Shown here piece after piece: positions 11,762-19,669 of a DNA stretch of 64,000 bases. Source of the DNA: Marinomonas flavescens. Lineage in GTDB: Bacteria > Pseudomonadota > Gammaproteobacteria > Pseudomonadales > Marinomonadaceae. The stretch lies in NCBI RefSeq assembly GCF_004352835.1, contig NZ_SJSB01000001.1, forward strand, positions 310,001-374,000, given 5' to 3'. Made by a program: the position numbers and the translations under genes. Under the pieces are notes generated by a model that was not told the origin of the DNA, did no database searches, and saw nothing but the letters and a program-made list of their open reading frames with translations. Positions within the stretch are counted from its first letter, which is position 1. Every line of letters starts with the position of its first letter.

Positions 11762-12285
11762 AGGAACTTCCTTTTCATTTGATTAATTAAATTGCGTGCA
11801 TCATACAAGGAAGTACGTATAAATAGTGTAAAGATCAGCTCTCATGGAAATAAAAAATTCTAAAACAAGATATTTGATCAACTAAGGTGTCTATCCAGTC
11901 TAAATACACCCTGTTGCCAGATCGAGTCATGGCAGGCTCTGATCCTATTTTGAGAAGGCTTTTGAGTCATTTCCTCTAGCTAACGTACTCCATATTCTCT
12001 TTCGAATTTAAGACAGCATGGATGGCTGTACCAACTATCTGTCTTATCGGGAAAATATTCTCTATGGTTCGTGCGTATAAAGACAATTAATGCGCATAAA
12101 CAAATCACTGCCTACTTTTTTGACATCATATTGTCAATATACTGATGTAGTCTCTATCGCAGCTATCATCCAATTGCCGTGCAATTGTTCTTTTTTATTC
12201 GACATTTTTTTCGCGGAAAACATGGGATGATAAAAAGGAAGATCTTTAGGCCTAATCGTCAATCAATTATTGTAACGGAGTATCT
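11762..12285. other. 524-base intergenic region with one inverted repeat
   Basis: No coding sequence is seen. TTGACA-TCATAT-TGTCAA at 12120-12137 is a perfect 6-bp inverted repeat directly followed by a -10-like TATACT at 12138, about 145 bases before the glycosyltransferase operon; it may be an operator for that operon. The region also carries the upstream signals of the leftward ydgA gene. Confidence 0.4.
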
Positions 12286-13026
12286 ATGGTACCTTTTTTA
12301 TCGGTTGTTCTGCCCGCCAAAAACGAGCAGGGTAACATTGGGGTATTGATTAAAGAAATTCATGCGAGTTTATCGTCTGAATATGAATTTGAAGTAGTGT
12401 TGACGGATGACGGCAGCGACGATAATACCGCGCAGGTGGCTATCGACACGGCGAAAGAAATAGGGTGTCAGTTACAAGTGGTCTATCACGCCAAGAGTTG
12501 TGGTCAAAGTACGGCATTGTCTTCAGGAGTTCGTCATGCAAAAGGAGAGTGGATCATCACCTCTGACGCAGATGGTCAGAATGATCCAATAGACTATCCG
12601 AAACTGATTAACGAAGCTCAGAGGCTTACTAGTCAACATTTTTGTGTGGCAGGCTATCGTAAAAAACGTCTTGATACCGCATGGGTGCGTTTTCAGTCCC
12701 GTGTCGCGAATAAAATTCGTCAAAGCTTATTAGATGATGGCGTGCCAGACTCTGGTTGTGGCCTAAAATTGTTCCCCAAAGAAACCTTTCTAAGGTTGCC
12801 TTACTTTGACCACATGCATCGATTTTTACCTGCACTAATCAAACGTATTGATGGCGATATTGTAGTTTGCCAAGTAAACCATCGTGATCGTAATGCGGGC
12901 GTGTCTAATTACAATGCGTGGAACCGTGCTTGGGTAGGGATTATCGACATCGTAGGGGTTATCTGGCTGAAAAAACGCGCGAAACACCCAACGATTGCGA
13001 ATGTCTATTCTAATCAGGACAAGTAA
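12286..13026 (+). CDS. family 2 glycosyltransferase, polyprenyl-phosphate type
   Basis: A 246-residue GT-A glycosyltransferase. LSVVLPAKNEQGNIGVLI opens the fold, TDDGSDDNT binds the nucleotide sugar, and ITSDADGQNDP supplies the acidic metal and sugar contacts; PDSGCGLKLFP resembles dolichyl-phosphate mannosyltransferase-like enzymes. Such enzymes load a sugar on a polyprenyl phosphate at the cytoplasmic face of the inner membrane. The C-terminal membrane helices of ArnC are missing. It is the first gene of a three-gene operon: the VTT gene starts immediately after its stop, then an ArnT-like transferase. ACGGAG lies 5 bases upstream of ATG. The transferred sugar is unknown. Confidence 0.85.
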   Translation: MVPFLSVVLPAKNEQGNIGVLIKEIHASLSSEYEFEVVLTDDGSDDNTAQVAIDTAKEIGCQLQVVYHAKSCGQSTALSSGVRHAKGEWIITSDADGQNDPIDYPKLINEAQRLTSQHFCVAGYRKKRLDTAWVRFQSRVANKIRQSLLDDGVPDSGCGLKLFPKETFLRLPYFDHMHRFLPALIKRIDGDIVVCQVNHRDRNAGVSNYNAWNRAWVGIIDIVGVIWLKKRAKHPTIANVYSNQDK

Positions 13027-13698
13027 ATGAAGTGGGTCAAATTGGCGTTGTTGTGTGCATTCGCTGGTCTGTTATTTTCAGGCGTTCTTAATCCTATTCT
13101 TGGTAACCTTTCAGATGAAAATTGGTTGTCTATGTATCTGGCAAAAAATGGCTATTTAGGGCAATTACTTATTGTTCTCTCAGCGTTTTTTCTGATTGCA
13201 ATCGGTGGTCCTAAGCAAGTTGTTGCGTTCCTTTTTGGTTACTTATACGGTTACATATTAGGGACATTTGTTACCTTGCTGATTTGTTTGCTGGCTGCTT
13301 TAGTGAATTATATGGCCGCGAGAATGCTATTGGCTCATACCTTAGCTCGATATTTCCCCATTAGAATGAATAAGTTTAACCAGTTTGCGAGCAGAGCGCC
13401 TTTCATGAAAATACTCATGCTTCGCTTATTACCCGTTGGTAGTAACTTAGTGACGAATTTGTTATCTGGCAGTGTTGGAGTGCCGTTATTGGCGTTTATC
13501 TCGGCCAGCTTGATTGGTTATTTTCCGCAAACGTTGATTTTCACTCTCGTTGGACACGGTATAAACGGCGCAAATCACGCGATGATTTATCTCAGTGTTG
13601 GTTTGGCGGTATTAAGCTTTATTTTGACGGCGTTGATCTACCGAGATCATCTCAAACATAAACTCTCTACCCTACATGTTGAAGGCAAGGCATCATGA
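13027..13698 (+). CDS. VTT/TVP38-TMEM64 family membrane protein
   Basis: A 223-residue polytopic protein of the SNARE-associated (VTT/DedA superfamily) type, with about five or six membrane segments. The central VAFLFGYLYGYILGTFVTL and the later MLRLLPVGSNLVTNLLSG with a conserved Arg-Pro-Gly pattern and re-entrant helices mark the family. DedA-related proteins move or flip polyprenyl phosphates and phospholipids. Its place between a polyprenyl-phosphate glycosyltransferase and a polyprenyl-sugar-using transferase fits recycling or flipping of the carrier; that is inference. It starts directly after the previous stop and overlaps the next gene by 4 bases. Confidence 0.8.
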   Translation: MKWVKLALLCAFAGLLFSGVLNPILGNLSDENWLSMYLAKNGYLGQLLIVLSAFFLIAIGGPKQVVAFLFGYLYGYILGTFVTLLICLLAALVNYMAARMLLAHTLARYFPIRMNKFNQFASRAPFMKILMLRLLPVGSNLVTNLLSGSVGVPLLAFISASLIGYFPQTLIFTLVGHGINGANHAMIYLSVGLAVLSFILTALIYRDHLKHKLSTLHVEGKAS

Positions 13699-15401
13699 CG
13701 ACCCCGAAAATGTTCGACAATGACGACTATATAAAAACACTTTGGCTTCTGTTGCTCATTGCGGCCGTGGTTATTTTAGCGGGTACCGGTTTACGTGACC
13801 CTTGGCCTGCGGATGAACCTCGCTTCGTAGAAGTCGCAAAGGAAATGGTAAATTCAGGAAACTGGTTTTTCCCGATGCGTGGTGGAGAGTTATACCCTGA
13901 TAAACCCCCTGTGTTTATGTGGGGTATCGCTGTACTTTATTGGCTGACTGGAAATTTATCCGCTACCTTTTTGATTCCTAGCGCGCTAGCAAGTTTGCTC
14001 TCTGTCTTTTGTGTATTTGATATCGCGACTAAGCTGTGGAATGTGAAAACAGCTCGAAATGCGACTTTGTTATTACTAATTGCACCGCAGTTCATTGTAC
14101 AGGCGAAAACCGCTCAGATAGATGCCATGGTAGCCTGTTGGATTACGGTGGCCATGTACGGTTTATTGCGGCATTTTTTTTATAGAGCGAGCTTAGGCTG
14201 GTATTTAGTCAGTTGGGCCTTTATGGGCTTAGGGATTATTACCAAAGGCGTAGGTTTTCTGCCGTTATTTTTTCTTTTCCCTGTGCTTATTATGCATTTT
14301 ACGGGTAAGCACCGTTTTACAAAAGAGCAAGTCAATTGGCGCTTATTACTCGGCCCTATTGCCATGTTATTGGTATTGGCTGCTTGGTTGTTACCAATGC
14401 TTTATATCGCTGATAGCAGTAATAATCCTGATTTTATTGCTTACCGAGATAACATTTTATTTAAACAAACAGGGCAGCGATATGCGCATTCTTGGGGGCA
14501 TATACATCCTTGGTACTACTTTGTTGTTAATGTTATTCCTATTTTTTGGTTCCCTTTATATGCTTTCTTGTTCAGCAAGCCCTTTTGGCGAGACCTTAAA
14601 GCCTCTCCAGTAATGATTAGCCTGCTGACGTGGATTGTGCTGGTGGTTTTGTTCTTTAGCATCAGCCCCGGTAAGCGTGGTCTTTATGTTTTGCCAGCGT
14701 TACCTATGATGGCATTGTTGATGGGAGCTCATATAACCAATGTAGGTATTCGACCTTGGTTTAGGCGTGTACTCATTGCTGGAAGCATCGCTTTTGGTTT
14801 GTTGTTTTTAGTGGCGGCAGGGTTGTGTTTTGCACATGCTCATGTGGTTGCGAAGGAGCTTGGCAACGATACTATTAAGTTTGCTTGGCTGTTTTTAGTG
14901 ACTGGAGCTTCTTGGTTAGGGATTTTAATTTGGAAGTGGAAGTCTATGGACTTGTTCGCTTTTGGAGCATCTTTTGCCATTACATGGGTAATCTACAGTA
15001 CAGCGGGTTATATTCTATTAAACCCAATTAGAACCCCTGCTAAAGAAATCATGAGTACAGTTCAAAAAGACATAGGGCCAACAGGGGAGCTTGGCTTAAC
15101 GCGCTTTAAAGAGCAGTTTTTATTATTCAGTCATATTCCATTAACGCATTTTAGTTACTTAAGTTCGACGCAAGAACAAGATAGAAATGCTTGGTTGTGG
15201 ATGAGTGAAAAAGCAAATCGTTTTGTGATGACAGAAGATGATTCGTCTATTCAGTGTTTTGATACCAGTAAAGCGATTCAACTGGGTGAGGCTCATGGTC
15301 GCGATTGGATACTATTAAGCGAAAGCGATATGTCGCCAACGTGCGCTGCGCCAAAAACGATTAAACGCTATCATTTGCCAATGAAAACGACGTACCAGTA
15401 A
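13695..15401 (+). CDS. ArnT/PMT-like glycosyltransferase (GT83/GT39 type)
   Basis: A 568-residue integral membrane protein with about 12 membrane segments. The first periplasmic loop has DPWPADEPRFVEVAKEM, the acidic motif with which ArnT and protein mannosyltransferases bind the polyprenyl-phosphate donor and catalyse transfer, followed by GELYPDKPPVFMW. It would move a sugar from a lipid carrier to lipid A or another envelope acceptor on the periplasmic side. The ATG overlaps the stop of the VTT gene (ATGA), so the genes are translationally coupled. Whether it adds aminoarabinose is doubtful, since arnA/B/D genes are absent here. A strong terminator follows. Confidence 0.85.
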   Translation: MTTPKMFDNDDYIKTLWLLLLIAAVVILAGTGLRDPWPADEPRFVEVAKEMVNSGNWFFPMRGGELYPDKPPVFMWGIAVLYWLTGNLSATFLIPSALASLLSVFCVFDIATKLWNVKTARNATLLLLIAPQFIVQAKTAQIDAMVACWITVAMYGLLRHFFYRASLGWYLVSWAFMGLGIITKGVGFLPLFFLFPVLIMHFTGKHRFTKEQVNWRLLLGPIAMLLVLAAWLLPMLYIADSSNNPDFIAYRDNILFKQTGQRYAHSWGHIHPWYYFVVNVIPIFWFPLYAFLFSKPFWRDLKASPVMISLLTWIVLVVLFFSISPGKRGLYVLPALPMMALLMGAHITNVGIRPWFRRVLIAGSIAFGLLFLVAAGLCFAHAHVVAKELGNDTIKFAWLFLVTGASWLGILIWKWKSMDLFAFGASFAITWVIYSTAGYILLNPIRTPAKEIMSTVQKDIGPTGELGLTRFKEQFLLFSHIPLTHFSYLSSTQEQDRNAWLWMSEKANRFVMTEDDSSIQCFDTSKAIQLGEAHGRDWILLSESDMSPTCAAPKTIKRYHLPMKTTYQ

Positions 15402-15431
15402 CGGCGTCTAAAAGCGTTAATATACATGGCT

Positions 15432-15468
15432 AAAAAAGCCGTTGTACTTTTGGTACAGCGGCTTTTTT
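15432..15468. terminator. bidirectional terminator, glycosyltransferase operon / trpBA
   Basis: Stem AAAAAGCCGTTGTAC / GTACAGCGGCTTTTT with loop TTTTG and tracts of A and T on its two sides. It ends the rightward operon and, read in reverse, the leftward trpBA transcript. Confidence 0.85.
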
Positions 15469-15505
15469 ATTGGGTTTAAGGGCGTTTTAGTTTGTTTAAA
15501 AGTAC

Positions 15506-16297
15506 TTACTTTTTGGGAAATAAAGTGTTCAGCAGGGCGATGCCAGCGTCTTCACCACCTTGGTTATAGGCATCCAATAAAGCTGAACCTAAAATAGCGA
15601 TGTCTGCTTTGCCGATTAAGGCTTCAATCTGATGACGTTCACGAAGCCCAAAACCCACGCCCATTGGTGCCTTTGCATGGGCTTTAATGTGCGCTAGGTA
15701 GTCGTCTACTGAGGTTGTTGACCCCTTGCCTTCGTGGTTTGAGTGTCCAGTTACGCCAGAACGTGCCACACAGTACAAGAACCCCGACGCTTTGCTTGCC
15801 AGCATTTCTAGACGCTCTTTGGGTGTCACAGGCGTAACGAGCCAAATGGGATCAATCTGGTTGGCTTCACAAGCGGCAATGTAATCCGCAGACAGTTCAA
15901 TCGGTAAATCTGGAATGATTAACCCTGGCATATTGATCTCAGCGGCGCGTTTTGCAAGCTTGTCCAAACCGTAGCGATACATAGGATTTAAGTAGCTCAT
16001 TAAGACGATGCGGCTGTCTGGGAAATCACGAGCGAGCACGCCCATGTCGGTTAAAAAGTCTTCTACCGTAAGCGTTTGCTCTAGCGCTTTATGACAAGCC
16101 GCGACGATACTTGGGCCATCGGCTACTGGGTCAGAAAACGGAAACTGGACCTCAATAAAGTCCACGCCCTCAGTTAATAAGCGCGTCATCCAAGCCAAGC
16201 TTTGTTGGCGTGTCGGATAGCCATAGACGACGTGAGTCATCGATAAAATGGGTTTTACTTGGCGTTTTTGTTGGATAAAGTCGGCAAGTTGGCTCAT
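15506..16297 (-). CDS. trpA: tryptophan synthase alpha chain (divergent)
   Basis: Cleaves indole-3-glycerol phosphate to indole and glyceraldehyde 3-phosphate, passing indole to TrpB. The 263-residue protein keeps both catalytic acids at the standard numbers: Glu49 (FIEVQFPFSDP) and Asp60 (VADGPS), plus the phosphate-binding GFGLRERHQ loop. It differs from ordinary proteobacterial TrpA: the usual opening LITYLTAGDP is replaced by ILSMTHVVYGYPTR, and ELGIPFSDP reads EVQFPFSDP. Its ATG overlaps the trpB stop by 4 bases. Only trpBA are present; the rest of the pathway is elsewhere. Sequence type and position beside accessory DNA suggest transfer or a second copy. Confidence 0.93.
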   Translation of the reverse strand: MSQLADFIQQKRQVKPILSMTHVVYGYPTRQQSLAWMTRLLTEGVDFIEVQFPFSDPVADGPSIVAACHKALEQTLTVEDFLTDMGVLARDFPDSRIVLMSYLNPMYRYGLDKLAKRAAEINMPGLIIPDLPIELSADYIAACEANQIDPIWLVTPVTPKERLEMLASKASGFLYCVARSGVTGHSNHEGKGSTTSVDDYLAHIKAHAKAPMGVGFGLRERHQIEALIGKADIAILGSALLDAYNQGGEDAGIALLNTLFPKK

Positions 16298-17544
16298 GCT
16301 TTTTTCTCCATATCAGCGTGGTAAGTGGCAAGGTAGCTGCTTAAGAATTGTGGGAAGGTCTCGTCTTCAACGGCTTTTGCCACGTTGAATATGTCCTTGT
16401 CACCACGCCCTGATAGGTTGATTACAATATGGCTGTCTTTCGGCAAATTTGGCGCATCTTTAAAGGCGCCTGCTAAGGCATGAGACGATTCCAATGCGGG
16501 AATAATGCCTTCTTTTTTCAGCAATAAGGTACAAGCTTCAATCACTTCATCGTCCATTGCGTAGGTCATTTCGATTCGACCAGTGTCCGCAAGATGGGCG
16601 ATAATAGGTGACACACCCACGTAATCTAGCCCTGCGGCAATCGAGTGAGTATCTTGCAATTGGCCATTACTGTCTTGGATGAATTTGGTCGCGAAACCTT
16701 GTGCAATGCCTTTGGAACCAAGGTCATGAGACAATCTCACTGAGTGATCACCTAGCTTGATGCCACGACCGCCAGCTTCTACGCCAACCATGGCGACATT
16801 TTCTTCATTAAGGAAGGGCAAGAACAAACCACAAGCGTTAGAGCCACCGCCAACACAGGCATACAAGCGATCTGGAAATTGACCAAACTGTTTAACACTT
16901 TGTTCGCGAACTTCGTCGCCAATCACAGATTGAAAGAAGGCGACCATTTCAGGGAAGGGCGCACAACCACAAGCTGTACCGATTAAGTAATGGCTTTCTT
17001 CATGGCTCGATGACCAGTCACGTAGGGCTTCGTCTAGGGCGTCTTTTAGGGTTTGTGAACCTGTGGTAACGGGCACAACGGTGGCGCCAAGTTGACGCAT
17101 CCAGAACACATTCGGGTATTGGCGTTCTACGTCTTTAGCGCCCATATAGATGGTGCATTCAAGGCCTAAGCGCGCCGCCACAAGTGCTGTGGCGATACCA
17201 TGTTGACCCGCGCCAGTTTCGGCAATAACGCGTTTTTTTCCCATACGTTTGACCAATAAACCTTGGCCAATGACGTTGTTCATTTTGTGCGCGCCACTGT
17301 GGTTAAGGTCTTCGCGTTTTAGGTAAATTTGCGCACCACCAAAGTGTTCGGTGAGGTTGGCGCAGTAGGTCAGTGGCGTTGGTCGGCCAGAGTATTGTTG
17401 CCATTGTTTGTGCAGCTCAGCGAGAAACTCAGGGTCTTTTTTGGCGTCTTCATAAGCCGTCAGTATTTGCTGTTGGCTGGCATAAAGTATCTCTGGGATG
17501 TAGCTACCACCGTATTCCCCGTAGAAACCGTTCTCACTTTGCAT
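16294..17544 (-). CDS. trpB: tryptophan synthase beta chain (divergent)
   Basis: PLP enzyme that joins indole and serine to tryptophan. I use ATG 17544, preceded by GGAG at 6 bases, not the ATG 12 bases upstream. With it the PLP lysine is Lys87 (HSGAHKMNN) and the catalytic acid Glu109 (AETGAGQHG), exactly the Salmonella numbers. The phosphate loop is GGGSNACG and the C-terminal SGRGDKD is intact. It differs from the usual enterobacterial form: GFYGEYGGSYIPEIL at the N-terminus, HSGAHKMNN for HTGAHKINN, SNACGLF for SNAIGMF. Such features recall Bacteroidetes-type TrpB. It is co-transcribed with trpA. Confidence 0.95.
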   Translation of the reverse strand: MQSENGFYGEYGGSYIPEILYASQQQILTAYEDAKKDPEFLAELHKQWQQYSGRPTPLTYCANLTEHFGGAQIYLKREDLNHSGAHKMNNVIGQGLLVKRMGKKRVIAETGAGQHGIATALVAARLGLECTIYMGAKDVERQYPNVFWMRQLGATVVPVTTGSQTLKDALDEALRDWSSSHEESHYLIGTACGCAPFPEMVAFFQSVIGDEVREQSVKQFGQFPDRLYACVGGGSNACGLFLPFLNEENVAMVGVEAGGRGIKLGDHSVRLSHDLGSKGIAQGFATKFIQDSNGQLQDTHSIAAGLDYVGVSPIIAHLADTGRIEMTYAMDDEVIEACTLLLKKEGIIPALESSHALAGAFKDAPNLPKDSHIVINLSGRGDKDIFNVAKAVEDETFPQFLSSYLATYHADMEKKA

Positions 17545-17564
17545 GGTGTTCTCCATTTAATTAT

Positions 17565-17613
17565 TTAACTATACCGTTTAGTTAATATAATGGAGGTTAA
17601 TGGTTCACGTCAA
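17565..17613 (-). promoter_or_regulatory. trpBA promoter with palindromic candidate operator
   Basis: Read on the minus strand, TTGACG (17613-17608) and TATATT (17589-17584) are spaced by 18 bases. A perfect inverted repeat TTAACTA-N7-TAGTTAA covers 17585-17565, just overlapping the -10 and the likely start of transcription. That is a typical repressor position. The sequence is not the E. coli TrpR operator, although it shares the TTAACTAG-like core. No leader peptide with tandem Trp codons is visible between it and trpB. Confidence 0.5.
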
Positions 17614-17656
17614 GGGTGTTTCGTTACATTTAGTGAGAGTGTTTCGCTGGCTACGG

Positions 17657-17682
17657 TCGCTCTCATGAATAACACCTCCGCT
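17657..17682. repeat. partial copy of the 69-bp palindromic repeat
   Basis: The left arm GCTCTCATGAATAACACC plus TCCGCT is present; the rest has decayed, with only GGCGTTATT near 17702 recalling the right arm. Confidence 0.7.
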
Positions 17683-17736
17683 TTCAGGGTAGACGTGCTC
17701 AGGCGTTATTTATCAGGACGGGCATGTTTAGCTGTC

Positions 17737-17805
17737 GCTCTCATGAATAACACCTCCGCTCCCCGCGCAAGCGCGAAGAATCGCTCTGGTGTTATTCGTG
17801 AGAGC
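17737..17805. repeat. 69-bp palindromic repeat, complete copy 1
   Basis: 18-bp arms GCTCTCATGAATAACACC and GGTGTTATTCGTGAGAGC pair with one G-U; the centre has a small CGCGC-AA-GCGCG hairpin and AGAATCGCTCT. It is a REP/MITE-like element too short to encode anything. Confidence 0.85.
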
Positions 17806-17933
17806 TTCTGCGTTTAGCTGAGCAGTTTACTGATTTCTTATCAGGACAGGCACGTTTAAATCCTTATCTATGAGAGAGCTTTTGATAGGTCATTTGTGAA
17901 TCAACAGAAGAGGGTGATTTGTTGGTTACTGTC

Positions 17934-18002
17934 GCTCTCATGAACAACACCTCCGCTCCCCGCGCAGGCGCGAAGAATCGCTCTGGTGTTATTCGTGAGA
18001 GC
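17934..18002. repeat. 69-bp palindromic repeat, complete copy 2
   Basis: Same element as at 17737 with three base differences (GAACAACACC in the left arm and CGCGCAGGCGCG in the centre). Same orientation. Confidence 0.85.
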
Positions 18003-18088
18003 TGATGATATTTTATCAAGATCATTTATGGGGATTTATCAGGACAGGCATGTTTAAAGCCGCACTTGGATTACTTGTATGGCCGTAT

Positions 18089-18388
18089 TTAACCCTGTAG
18101 AAGAAACCTACGAAGATCTCGTTCTTGTCGCATCACATGCAAAATATAAACCTTGTCGTTATCTACTTTATAGAAAATACGACAAGGATTAACAACAACT
18201 TCACGATAATTTAAGTTAATTAACTCCTGCGGTCTTTCACCTGATTCAGGATGGTTTTCTAACCTAGATATTTTATCAAATACTTTTTGAGTCAATTTTT
18301 TAGCCGCAGAAAGGTTACTTACAGCAATATATTCCGCTATCTCGTTTAGGTCATCGAGAGCGGGTGATGTCCATACTATTTCAGCCAT
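18089..18388 (-). CDS. ParE/RelE-family toxin
   Basis: A 99-residue toxin of the RelE/ParE fold: EIVWTSPALDDLNEIAEYIA at the N-terminus, LENHPESGERPQELINLNYREVVV in the middle and RIFYKVDNDKVYILHVMRQERD at the C-terminus, which places it nearer ParE (gyrase poison) than the mRNA-cutting RelE. It overlaps the antitoxin gene by 13 bases and is translated after it. The pair sits in the presumed integron cassette cluster, where toxin-antitoxin cassettes are common and are thought to stabilise the array. No clear attC follows the toxin gene; the palindromic repeats begin 87 bases on. Confidence 0.9.
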   Translation of the reverse strand: MAEIVWTSPALDDLNEIAEYIAVSNLSAAKKLTQKVFDKISRLENHPESGERPQELINLNYREVVVNPCRIFYKVDNDKVYILHVMRQERDLRRFLLQG

Positions 18389-18633
18389 TTGCTCATTTTC
18401 TCTTTTGCTTCTTGATTAGAAAATGTGTGACCATTTTTAATTGCTTGTTCACCACGTGCAACGCCTTCAAGAATTGCCATTCGTTGCTGCATGAATTCAT
18501 AATCTTCAACATCGACTAAATACGCAGATGGTTGTCCATGTTCAGTTATCAACACTGGTTCTTTTGATATATGAAGATCCGCTAAAATTTTAGTGGCTTG
18601 ACGCTTAAGCGTCGTAACAAGTTCAACTTTCAT
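18376..18633 (-). CDS. Phd/YefM-family antitoxin
   Basis: An 85-residue antitoxin. The N-terminal Phd/YefM DNA-binding domain is seen in LVTTLKRQATKILADLHISKEPVLITEHGQPSAYLVDVEDYE; the C-terminal part (about 50-85, charged and probably disordered when free) would wrap the ParE-like toxin. It precedes the toxin in the usual order and probably represses its own promoter together with it. AGGA lies 6 bases before the ATG. Translation of antitoxin and toxin is coupled by overlap. Confidence 0.9.
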   Translation of the reverse strand: MKVELVTTLKRQATKILADLHISKEPVLITEHGQPSAYLVDVEDYEFMQQRMAILEGVARGEQAIKNGHTFSNQEAKEKMSKWLK

Positions 18634-18703
18634 GAGGAATCCTATTTAAAAATTGAAGAATGTATCACAATAGTATCACATAAAATCGAGGTTACAAATA
18701 TAC

Positions 18704-18775
18704 AGATAACGTCGCGCATAAGCGGGATTTTGCAGCCACAGAACGCAGTGGTGCTGTTGCAAAACTTCCGGCTTA
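18704..18775 (-). other. attC-like site, broken by an intron remnant
   Basis: On the minus strand this reads TAAGCCGG, a TTTTGCAAC arm, a GGCTGCAAAA arm, CCCGCTTA and a final core GTTATCT. Paired arms TTTTGCA/TGCAAAA and TAAGC/GCTTA form an attC-like imperfect hairpin. The other core, TTCTAA, is found 330 bases away at the end of the neighbouring HEPN gene, with a group II intron remnant between. It would be the attC of that HEPN cassette. Confidence 0.5.
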
Positions 18776-19106
18776 GTGTCGATCTGGATCATTGGATCAG
18801 GCGTAGAGTACGAATGGCCTATTGGCGGCAGTGGCGAAAGCCGCGCACTAAAGTAAGAAGTTTAATGAGATTAGGTGTGCATGTTCAGGCCGCAGTTGCG
18901 TGTGGTATCACCTGTAAAGGGCCGTGGCGCAGTGCTAAAACTCCGGGGATCAATCAAGCTTTATCACTTGCTTACTTAAAATTCGGAGGACTTTATTCGT
19001 TGCGTGATGGTTGGATCGCGCTTCACCATCCTAAGTGAAACGCCCTGTGCGGAGCCGCATGCAGCGTGTTGTGGGGGCTGGAGGTTAGATACCTCCGGCT
19101 ACCCGA
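18776..19106 (+). mobile_element. group II intron, 3' remnant
   Basis: This is the last part of a bacterial group II intron: the end of the intron-encoded protein, then 3' structural RNA. After the stop codon come GCCCTGTGCGGAGCCGCATGC and a terminal hairpin GCTGGAGG-TTAGATA-CCTCCGGC, closing with ACCCGA. The 5' ribozyme domains and most of the protein are deleted, so it cannot move. It runs opposite to the cassette genes and lies within an attC, the arrangement known for group IIC-attC introns. Confidence 0.75.
18778..19038 (+). pseudogene. group II intron reverse transcriptase/maturase, C-terminal fragment
   Basis: About 86 codons corresponding to the maturase (GIIM) domain: LDHWIRRRVRMAYWRQWRKP, a basic segment RTKVRSLMRLG, GPWRSAKTPGINQAL and a stop after ALHHPK. 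The reverse-transcriptase domain is missing and no HNH endonuclease domain follows, as in class C-like introns. The open frame continues upstream to 18598, but that part is attC and intergenic sequence, not protein-coding. Confidence 0.8.
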
Positions 19107-19643
19107 TTAGAATTTTTTTACCACTACAACTTTTTCAGTTGCTTTAACTAAGCCTTTTAAAAACCTAATAGCTTTATCAAGATCATCTCGCTTTACAATA
19201 TGAGCGCCACATGGATCTGTATTCGCAATATGCGCGGCTTCACCGCGTTTGGCTATTAGTTCATTTAACATTTTTCTAGCCTGCGGTGCTTGATAGTTAT
19301 CCCAAACCCAACCTGATGTAATATCTATTTCAAAGTAACTCTTAAATAATTGTTTAATACGGTCAGTGTTTGGATTGAAAAAGCGTTTTAAATCTTCATT
19401 TGCTTTTCTCTGGACAAAATTACCAAGAAGACTTCCATTGACGGAAGCTAACCAAAAGTCGATTTCTTCTCTGAAGCGATCTTTTACATAAGTTTCCCAA
19501 GCAGCCATAGCGATTACCATACCAGCTCTCTTTAATGTCTCAGAATTTGGTTTTGATGTAGTGTTATTTTCCTTATCAAATCTGATAAGTAATTCTTCAG
19601 CATCTTTTATAGAGCATTCAAAATATTTCCCTGCTTCACTCAT
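19107..19643 (-). CDS. HEPN-like cassette protein B
   Basis: A 178-residue, helix-rich protein. LKRAGMVIAMAAWETYVKDRFREEI and a later KRGEAAHIANTDPCG fit the HEPN fold; Arg133 and His138 form the R-X4-H motif of HEPN RNases, most like the RiboL-PSP-HEPN group. HEPN proteins often act as toxins or in phage defence by cutting RNA. It is the second of two HEPN-like genes, separated by an attC. Its stop codon lies at the junction with the intron remnant, so the attC that should follow is interrupted. ATG 19643 is the only good start. Family is inferred from motif and helix pattern. Confidence 0.7.
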   Translation of the reverse strand: MSEAGKYFECSIKDAEELLIRFDKENNTTSKPNSETLKRAGMVIAMAAWETYVKDRFREEIDFWLASVNGSLLGNFVQRKANEDLKRFFNPNTDRIKQLFKSYFEIDITSGWVWDNYQAPQARKMLNELIAKRGEAAHIANTDPCGAHIVKRDDLDKAIRFLKGLVKATEKVVVVKKF

Positions 19644-19669
19644 TAATTGATATCCATAGTTGATTGAAA

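Larger units (their letters stand above)
17710..18058. repeat. three direct repeats of a 23-bp motif
   Basis: TTATCAGGACRGGCAYGTTTA occurs at 17710-17730, 17838-17860 and 18036-18058, each time in the same direction. The second and third copies sit 33-34 bases after the right end of a complete palindromic repeat, so palindrome and motif may have spread as one unit. No gene is recognised between 17614 and 18088; the short open frames there are made of repeat sequence. Confidence 0.75.

Noticed and set aside
17590-17817. 75-codon open frame on the plus strand beginning near the trpB promoter
   Set aside because: It is built from two copies of the palindromic repeat and its protein repeats the same phrase (VALMNNTSA); no ribosome logic or family.
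17657-18058. repeats between trpB and the toxin gene as a CRISPR array
   Set aside because: Units are palindromic elements of 69 bp at irregular distances and only two to three copies; no spacer pattern and no cas genes.
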